DNA of 64,000 nt, taken from positions 1-64,000 of the forward strand of contig NZ_JAHAIF010000001.1 of assembly GCF_018372875.1 (NCBI RefSeq), written 5' to 3'. The stretch's first letter is position 1, and each line of letters starts with the position of its first letter. Source of the stretch: Clostridium sp. (lineage in GTDB: Bacteria; Bacillota; Clostridia; Clostridiales; Clostridiaceae). The translations under genes were made by a program, and so were the position numbers. Shown here piece by piece: positions 17,644 to 27,083 of this stretch. Under the pieces are notes generated by a model. The model worked only from the letters and a program-made list of their open reading frames with translations. It was not told the origin of the DNA and searched no databases.

Positions 17644-19051
17644 AGAATTGCCATTATTACAAGCATTAATAGATTATCATAAAGAAGAAAACACTATTTT
17701 TTCTATGCCAGGAAATAAGTGTGGTCTTGCTTTTTCTAGAGATGAAATAGGGAGTTACCTAAGAGAAAATTTAGGAAGATTAGATATAACTGAAGTAGAT
17801 CCATTAGATAATCTTCACCATCCAGAAGGAGTAATTAAAGAGTCACAAGAACTGTTAGCAAAGTACTATGGAGTTAAAAAAGCATATTTTTTAGTAAATG
17901 GAAGTTCAAGCGGAAATTTATCTTCAATATTTGCTACCTTTAATGAAGGTGATGAAGTATTGGTAGAAAGAAACTGCCATAAATCAGTTTATAATGGACT
18001 GATATTAAGAAAACTGAAGGTAAGATATATTGAACCGGTGGTCTTTGGTGATGGGGGATTATTCTTACCTCCAGATAAGAATAATATATATTCTGCTCTT
18101 CAAAAGTGTGACAATCCTAAGGGAATTATCTTAACTTATCCTAATTACTTTGGAATATCTTATGATATGGAAGAGATAATTAAAGACTTAAAGAAAAGAG
18201 GATTAAAGATAATTATTGATGAAGCTCATGGAGCACATTATGGAGTTTGTGAAAACTTACCTAAAAATATTGCACCCATTGCAGATTATACTGTAGTAAG
18301 TGCTCATAAGACTTTACCAGCATTAACAGGAGGTGCTTACCTATTAGTTAATGATGAAAATGATAATATTGATTTCTATATAAGTGCATTTATGACTACA
18401 TCACCTTCTTATTTAATAATGGCATCTTTAGACTATGCAAGATTTTACTTAAGTAAATATGGAGAAGAGGATTATAGAAGCTTAATTAACAAGGCTGAAA
18501 AAGGAAAGAAGAAAGTTAATGAATTATGTAAGGTAAGAGTTCTTTCAAAGGAAGAGTTACCTAAAGGGTATGATATAGATTTAAGTAGATACGTATTGGT
18601 TTTACCTAAAGGATATAGTGGTGGTAAACTTCAAGACTATTTAAGAAGTAAGAAAATACAATGCGAAATGAGCTTTTTCTCTGGAGTAGTATTACTTCTA
18701 TCACCTGTTAATGTCGATAGTGGTTTAGAAAAGCTTTATAAAGCTTTAGAAGAATTAGATATGGATTTAATTAAGAATGAGGAAAAGTCTATAAAGTTCA
18801 ATTACGTTATTCCTGAAAAAGGAATGGAACCTTATGAGGTGTTTAATCACAAAGGAGAATTGGTTAAGCTTGATTATGCAAATGGGAAAATTATTAAGGA
18901 AGCTATTGTACCTTATCCACCTGGTATACCACTAGTTTCTAGTGGGGAGAAGATTACCCAGGAAATAATTGAAGAAATAAAGGGATATTTGAATGAAGGA
19001 ATAAGTATTTTAGGAGTTCATGGGGATAAAGTTTTAGTTGTTAATAAATAG
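17636..19051 (+). CDS. Orn/Lys/Arg decarboxylase-family PLP enzyme
   Basis: The 471-residue fold-type I PLP enzyme resembles B. subtilis YaaO (SpeA-like). PLP residues are visible: GSSSGN near 89-94, DEAHGAHYG at 195-203 and the Schiff-base lysine K225 in SAHKTLPALTGG. A C-terminal decarboxylase subdomain runs to the end. It lacks the N-terminal wing domain of the large inducible decarboxylases. The usual reaction is decarboxylation of arginine, lysine or ornithine; the substrate is unknown. It is translationally coupled to the M16 gene (8-bp overlap), which is odd company for polyamine synthesis. Confidence 0.9.
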   Translation: MNKELPLLQALIDYHKEENTIFSMPGNKCGLAFSRDEIGSYLRENLGRLDITEVDPLDNLHHPEGVIKESQELLAKYYGVKKAYFLVNGSSSGNLSSIFATFNEGDEVLVERNCHKSVYNGLILRKLKVRYIEPVVFGDGGLFLPPDKNNIYSALQKCDNPKGIILTYPNYFGISYDMEEIIKDLKKRGLKIIIDEAHGAHYGVCENLPKNIAPIADYTVVSAHKTLPALTGGAYLLVNDENDNIDFYISAFMTTSPSYLIMASLDYARFYLSKYGEEDYRSLINKAEKGKKKVNELCKVRVLSKEELPKGYDIDLSRYVLVLPKGYSGGKLQDYLRSKKIQCEMSFFSGVVLLLSPVNVDSGLEKLYKALEELDMDLIKNEEKSIKFNYVIPEKGMEPYEVFNHKGELVKLDYANGKIIKEAIVPYPPGIPLVSSGEKITQEIIEEIKGYLNEGISILGVHGDKVLVVNK

Positions 19052-19124
19052 ATTAATATAACAAAAATATAACTTTACATATAGTAAAATATAGTGCTCT
19101 AGAATAAAAAATAGGAGGAGTTAT

Positions 19125-19967
19125 ATGAGTAAATTTCAATGGGAGATAATCAACAAGTCAATTAAGAAGGTCAATGAGGATATTGCCTATGCAGATGAAA
19201 ACATGGCATGGGTATTAGATGGAGCTACAGGATTAACAGATAAAAAATTAACTTCATTTGAAAGTGATGCAAGATGGTTTGTAAATGAATGGGATAAATA
19301 TTTAAAATATAATTTAAATGATAAATGTAAAACTATAAGAGATATAGTTTTAGAAGGGATAGGAATAATTAGGAATAAATTTTATAAAGAGAGTGGCTTA
19401 GAGTATATAGAAGAAATAAAAAGGCCATCAGCATCTATATCAATAGTTAGAAAAAATGAAGATATAATTGAATACTTTATGCTTGGAGATTGTACACTTC
19501 TAATAAAGGATGTGGATAATAATGTAACTAAGATTAAAGATACATCATTAGAGAAGTTTGATAATAGGGCTATAAGTGAAATGCTTAAGGTAAGAGATGA
19601 AAAAAATATAAGTTGGGTAGAAGCAAGGAAGATTATTAATCCAATTTTAATAGAAAATAGATTGTTGAAAAATACTCAAGATGGGTATTGGATATTAGAG
19701 TTTAATGAAGAGGCTGTTAATCATTGTATTGAAGGAAAGTTCTTAGATAAGGAAATTAAAAACTTAGCTCTAATGAGTGATGGTTTTGCTGCAATAGTTG
19801 ATACTTATAAGTATTTTAATGAAGGCCAATTAATAGAAAGATTAATAGAGTTTGGAAGTGAAAAAACTTATAAGTTAATAAGAGAAGTTGAAGAAGATGA
19901 TAAGGATATATTAAAGTATCCTAGATTAAAAAAGGGTGATGACTGCACTATAGTTTTTATAAAATAA
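19125..19967 (+). CDS. PP2C-like serine/threonine phosphatase
   Basis: The 280-residue soluble protein has the metal-binding motifs of PP2C phosphatases in order: VNEDIAYAD near 16-25, VLDGATGL near 31-38, FMLGDCTLL near 118-126, LMSDGFAA near 211-218 and a terminal DDCTIVFIK. It probably removes phosphate from serine or threonine of an unknown target. No partner kinase is nearby. The gene has its own AGGAGG site and is separated from the decarboxylase gene by 73 bp. Confidence 0.82.
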   Translation: MSKFQWEIINKSIKKVNEDIAYADENMAWVLDGATGLTDKKLTSFESDARWFVNEWDKYLKYNLNDKCKTIRDIVLEGIGIIRNKFYKESGLEYIEEIKRPSASISIVRKNEDIIEYFMLGDCTLLIKDVDNNVTKIKDTSLEKFDNRAISEMLKVRDEKNISWVEARKIINPILIENRLLKNTQDGYWILEFNEEAVNHCIEGKFLDKEIKNLALMSDGFAAIVDTYKYFNEGQLIERLIEFGSEKTYKLIREVEEDDKDILKYPRLKKGDDCTIVFIK

Positions 19968-19973
19968 TATTTT

Positions 19974-20004
19974 AAAGCACCAATCATAATGATTAGTGCT
20001 TTTT
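19974..20004 (+). terminator. terminator after the PP2C-like gene
   Basis: The stem AAAGCAC-c-AATCAT paired with TGATT-a-GTGCTTT is followed by T-rich sequence. Repeat copy B begins directly after it. Confidence 0.7.
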
Positions 20005-20097
20005 CCTTACCATTAGTACGGGTGGGGGATATTTGTTTTGATGTGACTTGGAGCTTGCCACGGAACAAGCAAAATAAATATCCGCTACCCCTTTTTT
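20005..20097 (+). repeat. four-copy intergenic structured repeat, copy B
   Basis: The copy reads CCTTAC..AGTACG, then the 5' arm GGATATTTGTTTTG, core GACTTGGAGCTTGC, CGGAACAAGC, 3' arm CAAAATAAATATCC and a final T6. The outer arms pair (G-rich GGGGGATATTTGTTTTG with CAAAATAAATATCCGC), and GCTTG can pair with CAAGC inside. It lies between convergent genes. Confidence 0.85.
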
Positions 20098-20992
20098 AAT
20101 AACAAAAACATCTCTTTTTTGAAGTAAGAAAAGATAAGAACTTTTCTTCTGCATCAGATAAACAATAATTTTTTCTTACAACAATGTTATAGTTAAAGTC
20201 TGTATTAAAGTCTTTTATATTAATCTTCTTTAAAGATCCTGTTCTAAGCTCATGAGTAATTGATAGTTCAGGCATAAAAGCAAATCCTCTACCTGATATA
20301 ACCGATGATTTTATAGCTTCCGATGAATTTAATGAAAGTAATACATTTAAGTTATTAGTTGAAATGTTCTTCTCACTTAATGACTTTTTTAATATTGCTA
20401 ATGTTCCAGAGCCATCTTCTCTTAAAATTATAGGTAGTGTTGTTAGTTCATCTATAGTAATATTCTTAAGCTCTGACTTATTACTTCCTACTAAAATAAG
20501 TTTGTCTGATATTATCTTTTCTGTAACTACATTGTCAGGAATATTATCTAATTCATGTATTATACCTAAATTTGTATCATGGTTAAGTAGCTTTTTTAAT
20601 ATATTTTCAGAGTTATCTATATCCATTGAAACATTTATATTAAAGTAAATTTCTTTGAAGGTATAAATGCTACAAGGAAGTATTTGTTCCCCAAGACTAC
20701 TACAAGCTGAAAGAAATAGTCTAGATTTCTTTTCCTTTAGGTTTTTAAGTTTTTTATCCAAATTATGTTGCAATGAAAGCATTGATTCTGCAAATTCAAA
20801 GACAACTTGTCCTTCCTCCGTAAGAGAAACACCCTTATTACTTCTTATTAATAGTTTTTCTCCAATTTCATTCTCAAAGTTTTGCAATTGCATACTTAAT
20901 CCAGGTTGTGTTAAATGTAGTTCTTTTGCTGCTTTTGAAATACTATTACATTTAACCGTTGTATAGAACGATTGCATATAGGATAAATTCAT
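20096..20992 (-). CDS. LysR-family transcriptional regulator
   Basis: The 298-residue regulator has an N-terminal winged HTH (about 1-60; SISKAAKELHLTQPGLSMQLQNFE) and a two-lobed effector domain (about 90-290). It is divergent from the CoA-disulfide reductase and sulfur transporter genes, the standard LysR arrangement, and so probably controls them in response to a sulfur compound. Its stop lies at the edge of repeat copy B. The effector cannot be named from sequence. Confidence 0.92.
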   Translation of the reverse strand: MNLSYMQSFYTTVKCNSISKAAKELHLTQPGLSMQLQNFENEIGEKLLIRSNKGVSLTEEGQVVFEFAESMLSLQHNLDKKLKNLKEKKSRLFLSACSSLGEQILPCSIYTFKEIYFNINVSMDIDNSENILKKLLNHDTNLGIIHELDNIPDNVVTEKIISDKLILVGSNKSELKNITIDELTTLPIILREDGSGTLAILKKSLSEKNISTNNLNVLLSLNSSEAIKSSVISGRGFAFMPELSITHELRTGSLKKINIKDFNTDFNYNIVVRKNYCLSDAEEKFLSFLTSKKRCFCY

Positions 20993-21087
20993 ATATACTC
21001 CTCCACCCTTTTCTTTTAGTATTTATCAACATAATTATATCATTAATTTTAATTAAATTTATTATATATAATAAATTATTATTGTGC

Positions 21088-21102
21088 ATAAGGGATTCTT
21101 AT
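21088..21102. promoter_or_regulatory. candidate LysR operator
   Basis: The dyad ATAAG-n5-CTTAT contains the T-N11-A core expected for LysR-type regulators. It lies in the 226-bp divergent region, 117 bp before the reductase ATG. A near-repeat TGCATAAGGG/ATGCAAGGGG spans the same stretch. Confidence 0.55.
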
Positions 21103-21218
21103 TATGCAAGGGGAAACTTGAATGATAATATAGAGATAAGAAGACAAGAAAAGACAAATATAATCTTGAAAGATAAAAAAATAACAAACTATAAATAAAG
21201 TTAGAGGGATGATAAAAA

Positions 21219-22919
21219 ATGGGGAAGAAAATTGTTATAGTTGGTGGAGTAGCTGGAGGAGCATCTGTTGCAGCTAGATCCAGAAGACTAGATGAAAGTA
21301 ATGAAATAGTGATGTTTGAAAGAGGGCCACACGTTTCTTTTTCAAATTGTTGTTTACCATATCATTTAAGTGGCAAAGTAGAGGATCATGAAGATTTAGT
21401 GTTAATGAAACCTGAACAATTTTTTAATCAATATAGAATTGATGCGAGAGTTTTCACAGAAGTAGTATTTATAGACAGAGAAAATAAAGAAGTAACAGTT
21501 AGAAACGTTGTTACAGGAAAAGAATATAAGGAAAGCTATGATAAGTTAATCTTATCTCCAGGGGCTAAGCCTATAGTTCCACCTATTCCAGGCATAAATA
21601 ATGCTGATATCTTTACTGTAAGAAATGTTGTTGATATAGCTAAGCTTAATACTTTTATAAAGGAAAAGAAGTGCAAGAATGTTTCTGTAATCGGTGGAGG
21701 GTTCATTGGAGTTGAAGTAGCTGAGAATTTAAAAGAATCTGGTTATAATGTATCTCTTATAGAAGCTATGGATCAAATAATGAAGCCATTTGATGCTGAT
21801 ATGGTACAAGTTTTACATAAAGAAATTTATGATAAGGGAATTAATTTAATTTTAGGGGATAAGGTTGAGGCCTTTGAAGGAAATAATGTTGTTTTAGCTT
21901 CAGGAAAGAGAATTGAATCTGATGCTATAGTTATGGCTATTGGAGTAGTTCCAGAAACTGATTTAGCTAGAGAAGCAGGACTAGAAATTGGAGTTACAGG
22001 AGCAATAAAAGTAAATCAAAACTACATGACTAATGATAAGGATATATATGCTGTTGGAGATGCAATAGAGGTATTCAGTGCATTAACTAGAACAGCTACA
22101 AAGCTTCCACTTGCAGGACCAGCACAAAAGCAAGCAAGAGCAGTAGCAAATCATATTCATGGTATACCAGTTAGAAACACAGGATTCATTGGGTCATCAT
22201 GTATTAAAGTGTTTGATTACAACGGAGCTTCAACTGGTTTAACAGAAGGTCAAATTAAAGCTCAAAAATTAGATATTAATTATGATATAGTGAGAGTTAT
22301 ACCTCAAGATAAGGTTGGGTTAATGCCAGAAAGTGAACCGCTTCACTTCAAACTTATATTTGAAGTACCAACAGGTAGAATTTTAGGAGCACAAGCAATA
22401 GGTAAGGGAAATGTAGATAAGAGAGTTGATATTATAGCAACTTTAATTAAGTTCAATGGTACAGTTGAAGATTTAGCGGATTTAGAACTTTGCTACGCAC
22501 CACCATTTGGAACTGCAAAGGATGTAGTTAATCATGCAGCCTTAGTAGCATCAAACATCCTACAAGGAACTTTTAAACAAGTATATGTTCAAAATATAAG
22601 AGAATTAGTAGAATCTGGTGCATTCATAGTTGATGTTAGAGAAAAAGATGAATATGAATTAAGTCATATTGTTGGAGCTAAAAATATTCCTTTAAGTGAA
22701 ATAAGAGATAGATTAGATGAAATTCCAAGGGATAAAAAGGTTTATTTACATTGTAGAAGTGCTCAAAGAAGCTATAATGCTTGCTTAGCATTAGGACACT
22801 TAGGATTTGATAATATATATAATGTTTCGGGTGGATTTATGGGAATAAGCTTCTATGAATATTTCCATGATCAAGTAACAGATAGAGAAAAGATAGTTAC
22901 AGATTATAACTTTGACTAA
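21219..22919 (+). CDS. CoA-disulfide/CoA-persulfide reductase with rhodanese domain
   Basis: The 566-residue flavoprotein starts with FAD-binding GGVAGGASVAAR (9-20), then the redox site SNCCLPY (C44) of the CoA-disulfide reductase family. An NAD(P)H-binding GGGFIGVEVAEN lies near 158-169, with a dimerisation domain to about 450. A C-terminal rhodanese domain has its active cysteine C512 in LHCRSAQRS. This layout matches NADH-dependent CoA-persulfide/polysulfide reductases (Npsr/CdrA type), which release sulfide from persulfides. It precedes a YeeE-type sulfur transporter, consistent with uptake and reduction of thiosulfate or polysulfide. Confidence 0.93.
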   Translation: MGKKIVIVGGVAGGASVAARSRRLDESNEIVMFERGPHVSFSNCCLPYHLSGKVEDHEDLVLMKPEQFFNQYRIDARVFTEVVFIDRENKEVTVRNVVTGKEYKESYDKLILSPGAKPIVPPIPGINNADIFTVRNVVDIAKLNTFIKEKKCKNVSVIGGGFIGVEVAENLKESGYNVSLIEAMDQIMKPFDADMVQVLHKEIYDKGINLILGDKVEAFEGNNVVLASGKRIESDAIVMAIGVVPETDLAREAGLEIGVTGAIKVNQNYMTNDKDIYAVGDAIEVFSALTRTATKLPLAGPAQKQARAVANHIHGIPVRNTGFIGSSCIKVFDYNGASTGLTEGQIKAQKLDINYDIVRVIPQDKVGLMPESEPLHFKLIFEVPTGRILGAQAIGKGNVDKRVDIIATLIKFNGTVEDLADLELCYAPPFGTAKDVVNHAALVASNILQGTFKQVYVQNIRELVESGAFIVDVREKDEYELSHIVGAKNIPLSEIRDRLDEIPRDKKVYLHCRSAQRSYNACLALGHLGFDNIYNVSGGFMGISFYEYFHDQVTDREKIVTDYNFD

Positions 22920-22928
22920 GTTTATTAT

Positions 22929-22952
22929 AAAGGATAGTTATTACTATCCTTT
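22929..22952 (+). terminator. intercistronic hairpin
   Basis: A perfect 10-bp stem (22929-22938 with 22943-22952) and 4-nt loop sits 10 bp after the reductase stop. The T tract is poor (TTTGAAATAT), so it may only attenuate transcription into the transporter gene. Confidence 0.55.
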
Positions 22953-23014
22953 GAAATATAAAAATAATGATTGATAATTAACAAACAAAAACTAATGATT
23001 TTAGGGGGAAGAAA

Positions 23015-24268
23015 ATGAAAAAAGGACAAGTTTTTATTGGGCTAGGTGTATTAGCAGCAGTTACTGCATTTGGTGCAATACAGTATAAGGAAAATAGTAA
23101 ATTAGCTTTATTTCTATTAACAGGTTTATTACTAGGTTATGTTTTACAAAGAAGTAGATTCGGATTCGCCGGTGGAGTTAGAAAGATTGCTATGACTGGT
23201 GATGGAAAATTATCAAAGGCATTATTATTCTTATTTGCTATAACAACAATAGGAGCTGCTGGTATACATTATGGAGCTTTTTCTAAAGGTGCAGAAGCAG
23301 CATTTAGAGCAGCTGAGGGAGTTGCAACAATTCCAGGTACAGGAAGCGTATCTGCAATTAATTTAGCATTCATAATTGGTGGTTTACTATTTGGTATTGG
23401 TATGATTATAGGTGGAGGATGTGCATCTGGTACATTATCTGATACAGGTGAAGGTTCTGTAAGAGGTATTATAGTATTGTTCTTCTTCTGTATAGGTGGT
23501 ATGCTTGGAACATGGCATTTACCAAAGTTAAAGAAGACTTTCCTTTTTGAAAATGGATATACACTTTATTTACCAGATAAGTTTGGATACATAGGAGCAG
23601 TAGTTGTTTCATTACTTTTATTAACTGTATTATATGCAATTGTTAAAACTTATGAAAATAAGAGAAAAAATGCTGGAACTCAAGTTTTAGAAGTGATTCC
23701 AGAGGATGAAAGACCAATGGAAGAAGCTAAAGTATATAAGTTCTTTAGTAAAGAAACTTACCACAAATTCTTTGTAGAAAGATGGTCATTCTATGTTTCA
23801 GCAGTATTAATTGGAATATTATTCTTATTTATAATAAATACATCAGGTTCAAGTTGGGGAGCATCAGGTCCTTACACTCATTGGGGAGTTGCGTTATTTA
23901 GTAAGTTAGGAATTGATTTCTCTGCTATTGATGGATTTGCAGGAAGTGTTAAGGTTGTTAATGGTGGAATATTAAATGATCCAGTTTCAGTTAGAAATAT
24001 AGGTATTATATTAGGAGCATTAATCTGCATGCTATTAGCTGGAAAGTGGAAGTTCTATGTAAACTTTAAAGCTAAAGATACAGTATTCTATGCTTTAGCA
24101 GGTATATTAATGGGATATGGAGCTAAATTAGCAGGTGGATGCAACGTTGGAGCATTATTCTCAGGTATTGCTAACATGTCATTATCAGGATGGGTATTCC
24201 TTGTTATGTTAGTAATTGGAGGATTAATAGGTATACAAATAGTTAAGAAGTTTGATATACCAGCTTAA
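23015..24268 (+). CDS. YeeE/YedE-family sulfur-compound transporter
   Basis: The 417-residue membrane protein has about ten spans in two homologous halves. Each half carries a cysteine motif of the DUF395 (YeeE/YedE) family: IGGGCASGTL near 131-140 and AGGCNVGAL near 374-382, plus QRSRFGFAGGVRK near 45. E. coli YeeE (TsuA) takes up thiosulfate through a chain of such cysteines. Here the upstream gene encodes a rhodanese-linked persulfide reductase, so thiosulfate or a related sulfur species is the likely cargo. The ribosome binding site is GGGGGAAG. Confidence 0.9.
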   Translation: MKKGQVFIGLGVLAAVTAFGAIQYKENSKLALFLLTGLLLGYVLQRSRFGFAGGVRKIAMTGDGKLSKALLFLFAITTIGAAGIHYGAFSKGAEAAFRAAEGVATIPGTGSVSAINLAFIIGGLLFGIGMIIGGGCASGTLSDTGEGSVRGIIVLFFFCIGGMLGTWHLPKLKKTFLFENGYTLYLPDKFGYIGAVVVSLLLLTVLYAIVKTYENKRKNAGTQVLEVIPEDERPMEEAKVYKFFSKETYHKFFVERWSFYVSAVLIGILFLFIINTSGSSWGASGPYTHWGVALFSKLGIDFSAIDGFAGSVKVVNGGILNDPVSVRNIGIILGALICMLLAGKWKFYVNFKAKDTVFYALAGILMGYGAKLAGGCNVGALFSGIANMSLSGWVFLVMLVIGGLIGIQIVKKFDIPA

Positions 24269-24281
24269 TATTTAAATTAAT

Positions 24282-24315
24282 AAGGCAGAGCAAGGAAACT
24301 TGTTCCTGCCTTTTA
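24282..24315 (+). terminator. terminator of the sulfur operon
   Basis: The stem AAGGCAG...CTGCCTT, with inner CAAG/CTTG pairing and a GAAA loop, is followed by T4. Confidence 0.75.
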
Positions 24316-24358
24316 GTGCTATATAACATAAGATAATTCAGTGTTGGAGGAAGAGTAA

Positions 24359-25681
24359 GTGAAGAGAAGTCTTGGGAAATTTGATATTTTTGCAATTGTA
24401 CTTGGAGCAATTATTGGATGGGGATCCTTTATGCTGCCTGGAACAAAGTTTTTAAAAGAGGCTGGAGTAATTAATACAGCTTTAGGGCTTATTCTAGGAG
24501 CCATTTGTATAATATTAATTGAAAAAAATTATGCTGTTATGATAAATTCACAAGATGAAGAGGGAGGAGAATTTTCTTACACATATAATAATATGGGAAA
24601 GAAGCATGGTTTTATAGTAGGATGGTTTTTAATATTAGCTTATCTTAGCTTGATTCCATTAAATGCTACTGCATTTCCTTTAGTAGTCAAAAAGTTAATA
24701 GGTCCAGTATTTGAAGTAGGGTATTTGTATACTATTGCTGGATATGATGTATATTTAGGAGAAATCATATTATCTACATTTATTATTTGTTTATTTGCTT
24801 ATGTAAATATAAAAGGAATAGGTGGAACTAGTAAAATTCAAAACATAATAATAATAGCATTGATATCAAGTATTTCTATAGTATTTATTGGAATGGTACT
24901 TAAAAGTGATAAGATAACCTTTATGAATAACTATATATCTAATTATCAATTCGATTTAGGGGGAATAGCTAAGGTATTTTCAATAACACCCTTTGCTTTT
25001 ATAGGATTTGATGCTATACCACAGCTATCAAAAGAGTTTAAATTTTCTAAAAAGAAAGCTTCATTTGTAGCCATAGTATCATTATTAATTGGAACTTTAA
25101 TATATAATCTTTTAAATATAATTACTGCATTAGCATTTTCGCCATCAGAAGCTGTTGCATTAGATTGGGCAGCTGGTAGCGCTGTTATACAAGTTCTTGG
25201 TAAGTGGGCTTTCTTTCTACTTATAATAGCTTTATGTGCAGCTGTATGGGGAGGGATAAATGGATTTATGGTTTGTAGTTCTAAACTTTTAGGATCTATT
25301 GCTAATTATGGATTAGTTCCATCATCTATAGGCAATATAAATAATAATGGAGTGTTTAGTAACTCTGTTAAGTTTGTAACAATTGTTAGCTTGATTGCAC
25401 CTTGGTTTGGTAGAGAGGTAATAATCTGGATAGTGGATATGTCATCTTTAGGAGCCGCTATTGCATATTTTTATGTATCATATATTTCAATTAAAAAGGT
25501 TAAAACTAAATGCGGTAAATTAATAGGATGTATTGGGGTATTAGTTAGTATTTTGTTTATGTTACTTTTATTATTGCCAATATCTCCAGCTGCTTTAGGA
25601 ATTGAACCTATGGTTGCTTTAATAATGTGGTCTTGTTTAGGGATTATATTTTATAGAGTAAAAATAGGAAAAAAAGAATAG
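24359..25681 (+). CDS. APC-family amino acid permease
   Basis: The 440-residue membrane protein has about 12 spans. The first span holds the APC signature FAIVLGAIIGWGSFMLPG, with the unwound glycine region that binds the substrate's amino and carboxyl groups. The start is GTG at 24359, set 9 nt after GGAGG; no ATG is suitably placed. It is a single gene flanked by terminators, so context gives no substrate. Antiport or proton symport of an amino acid is the family norm. Confidence 0.85.
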   Translation: MKRSLGKFDIFAIVLGAIIGWGSFMLPGTKFLKEAGVINTALGLILGAICIILIEKNYAVMINSQDEEGGEFSYTYNNMGKKHGFIVGWFLILAYLSLIPLNATAFPLVVKKLIGPVFEVGYLYTIAGYDVYLGEIILSTFIICLFAYVNIKGIGGTSKIQNIIIIALISSISIVFIGMVLKSDKITFMNNYISNYQFDLGGIAKVFSITPFAFIGFDAIPQLSKEFKFSKKKASFVAIVSLLIGTLIYNLLNIITALAFSPSEAVALDWAAGSAVIQVLGKWAFFLLIIALCAAVWGGINGFMVCSSKLLGSIANYGLVPSSIGNINNNGVFSNSVKFVTIVSLIAPWFGREVIIWIVDMSSLGAAIAYFYVSYISIKKVKTKCGKLIGCIGVLVSILFMLLLLLPISPAALGIEPMVALIMWSCLGIIFYRVKIGKKE

Positions 25682-25694
25682 ATAAATTTAAAAA

Positions 25695-25749
25695 ATTACA
25701 ATCATGTATCAAATTAAAGTTAAATTGATACATGATTGTAATTTTTTTT
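25695..25749 (+). terminator. strong terminator after the permease
   Basis: A perfect 18-bp stem (25695-25712 with 25725-25742) with a 12-nt loop is followed by T7. Confidence 0.92.
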
Positions 25750-25805
25750 AAACTATATATTAAATTTTATTATATATACTAAGTAAGTGAGAGAACTAAT
25801 AAGAT

Positions 25806-26612
25806 ATGTGGGTGAGAAAAATGATAAAGAAGTACAAAAGAGTGGTCATATTATGTACAATTTTCCTATTGTTAATTAGTAGGTTTGTAAAAACCTCATA
25901 TGTATCCAGTAGAGAATCTGTAAGTGGTGAACTAGAGCATGGAGTACATATGTTAAAGGAATTAGAGGAGAAAGACGTTTCAAAGATACAAACAAAAATT
26001 GATAATATGCATAGAGAAGAGGAACTAAAAAAGAGAAGAGAAGAAATTAAAAAAATGGTAGGAGAGAAGAAAATAGACTATAAAATTATTTTTAAAAGAG
26101 ATATTTTTTGGGGTGATTCTATTGTTGAAGCATTATCAGAATATGAATATTTAAATAATTATTCAGTAGTAGCAAAGAAGGGGAAGGATGTTTTAAAAGC
26201 TAGAGAAGATATAAATACCATAATAAAATTATCTCCAGAAAGATTATTTATTCTTTTAGGGATGAATGATTTGTTAGTTTTTGAAGACTTAAGTTTATTT
26301 ATTGATAATTATAAAGTGCTTATTGATAAAGTAAAAGAAGGAAGTCCTAATACAAAAATATATATAAATTCTATCTTGCCTGTAATAGACAAGGTTAGTT
26401 CTAAAAATCCTTTGTATAAAAAAGAGAGAATTATAGAAGCTAATAAAAGATTAAATGAACTAGCTATTAATGAAGGAGCTACATTTGTTGATATAAGGTA
26501 CATAATTGAAGAAAATAAAATGTTGTATGAACCAGATGGAATTCATGTAAAAAGCTCATTTTATCCAAAGTGGCTTAATGAATTGATTAAATATAACTTA
26601 GAAGGTGAATAA
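25806..26612 (+). CDS. SGNH/GDSL hydrolase-like membrane-anchored protein
   Basis: The 268-residue protein has one N-terminal membrane span (about 11-31) and then an extracellular SGNH fold: block I FWGDS (serine near 99), block III GMND near 157 and block V DGIH near 246. The catalytic set Ser/Asp/His is therefore present. It is the first gene of a four-gene operon with an MBOAT acyltransferase and a DHHW/AlgX-like protein. This suggests attachment or removal of acetyl groups on a surface polymer. A coiled, lysine/glutamate-rich stretch links the anchor to the enzyme. Confidence 0.82.
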   Translation: MWVRKMIKKYKRVVILCTIFLLLISRFVKTSYVSSRESVSGELEHGVHMLKELEEKDVSKIQTKIDNMHREEELKKRREEIKKMVGEKKIDYKIIFKRDIFWGDSIVEALSEYEYLNNYSVVAKKGKDVLKAREDINTIIKLSPERLFILLGMNDLLVFEDLSLFIDNYKVLIDKVKEGSPNTKIYINSILPVIDKVSSKNPLYKKERIIEANKRLNELAINEGATFVDIRYIIEENKMLYEPDGIHVKSSFYPKWLNELIKYNLEGE

Positions 26613-27069
26613 ATTGAGGAAGCTGTCTTTTCTTATGATTGTATTAGCTATGTTCACTATAAGTGGATGTACTAAAAGTTATAAGAATATTACCACAGAT
26701 GAAATATCTAATAATATTTTGCATGAAGATGAAAAATTACAAAAATCAGGTAAAAAGATGTTAAAAAGACTTTATGGTTTAAATAGTGATGATTATGAGG
26801 AAGTTTCATTAGGTATTTCTAAATCTACCATGGAAGTTAATGAATTTTTGATTATAAAAGTAAAAGATAAAAATCAAATAGAATCTATAGAAAGTGCAAT
26901 GGAACAAAGAGTTAGTAATCAATTAAATAATTTTGGTGGATACTCCCCAGAGCAGACAAAAATCATAGAAGATTATGAATTAATAGCAAGAGATAAATTT
27001 GTATTTTTATGTATTGGAGAAAATGCAGAAAATAATAAACAAATATTTATAGAAAGTATAAAAGTTTAG
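26605..27069 (+). CDS. DUF4358-type lipoprotein
   Basis: The 154-residue product has a lipoprotein signal peptide whose lipobox ISGC places the acylated cysteine near residue 22. The rest resembles DUF4358, a small domain often found beside MBOAT genes in Firmicutes and of unknown function. The start is a GTG that overlaps the end of the SGNH gene by 8 bp, indicating translational coupling. It probably works outside the membrane with the O-acetylation proteins. Confidence 0.75.
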   Translation: MNKLRKLSFLMIVLAMFTISGCTKSYKNITTDEISNNILHEDEKLQKSGKKMLKRLYGLNSDDYEEVSLGISKSTMEVNEFLIIKVKDKNQIESIESAMEQRVSNQLNNFGGYSPEQTKIIEDYELIARDKFVFLCIGENAENNKQIFIESIKV

Positions 27070-27083
27070 AAAGAGGGGACAAG

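Noticed and set aside
20959..21198. 79-codon frame in the LysR divergent region
   Set aside because: It overlaps the start of lysR and the operator region and has no ribosome binding site or protein-like pattern.
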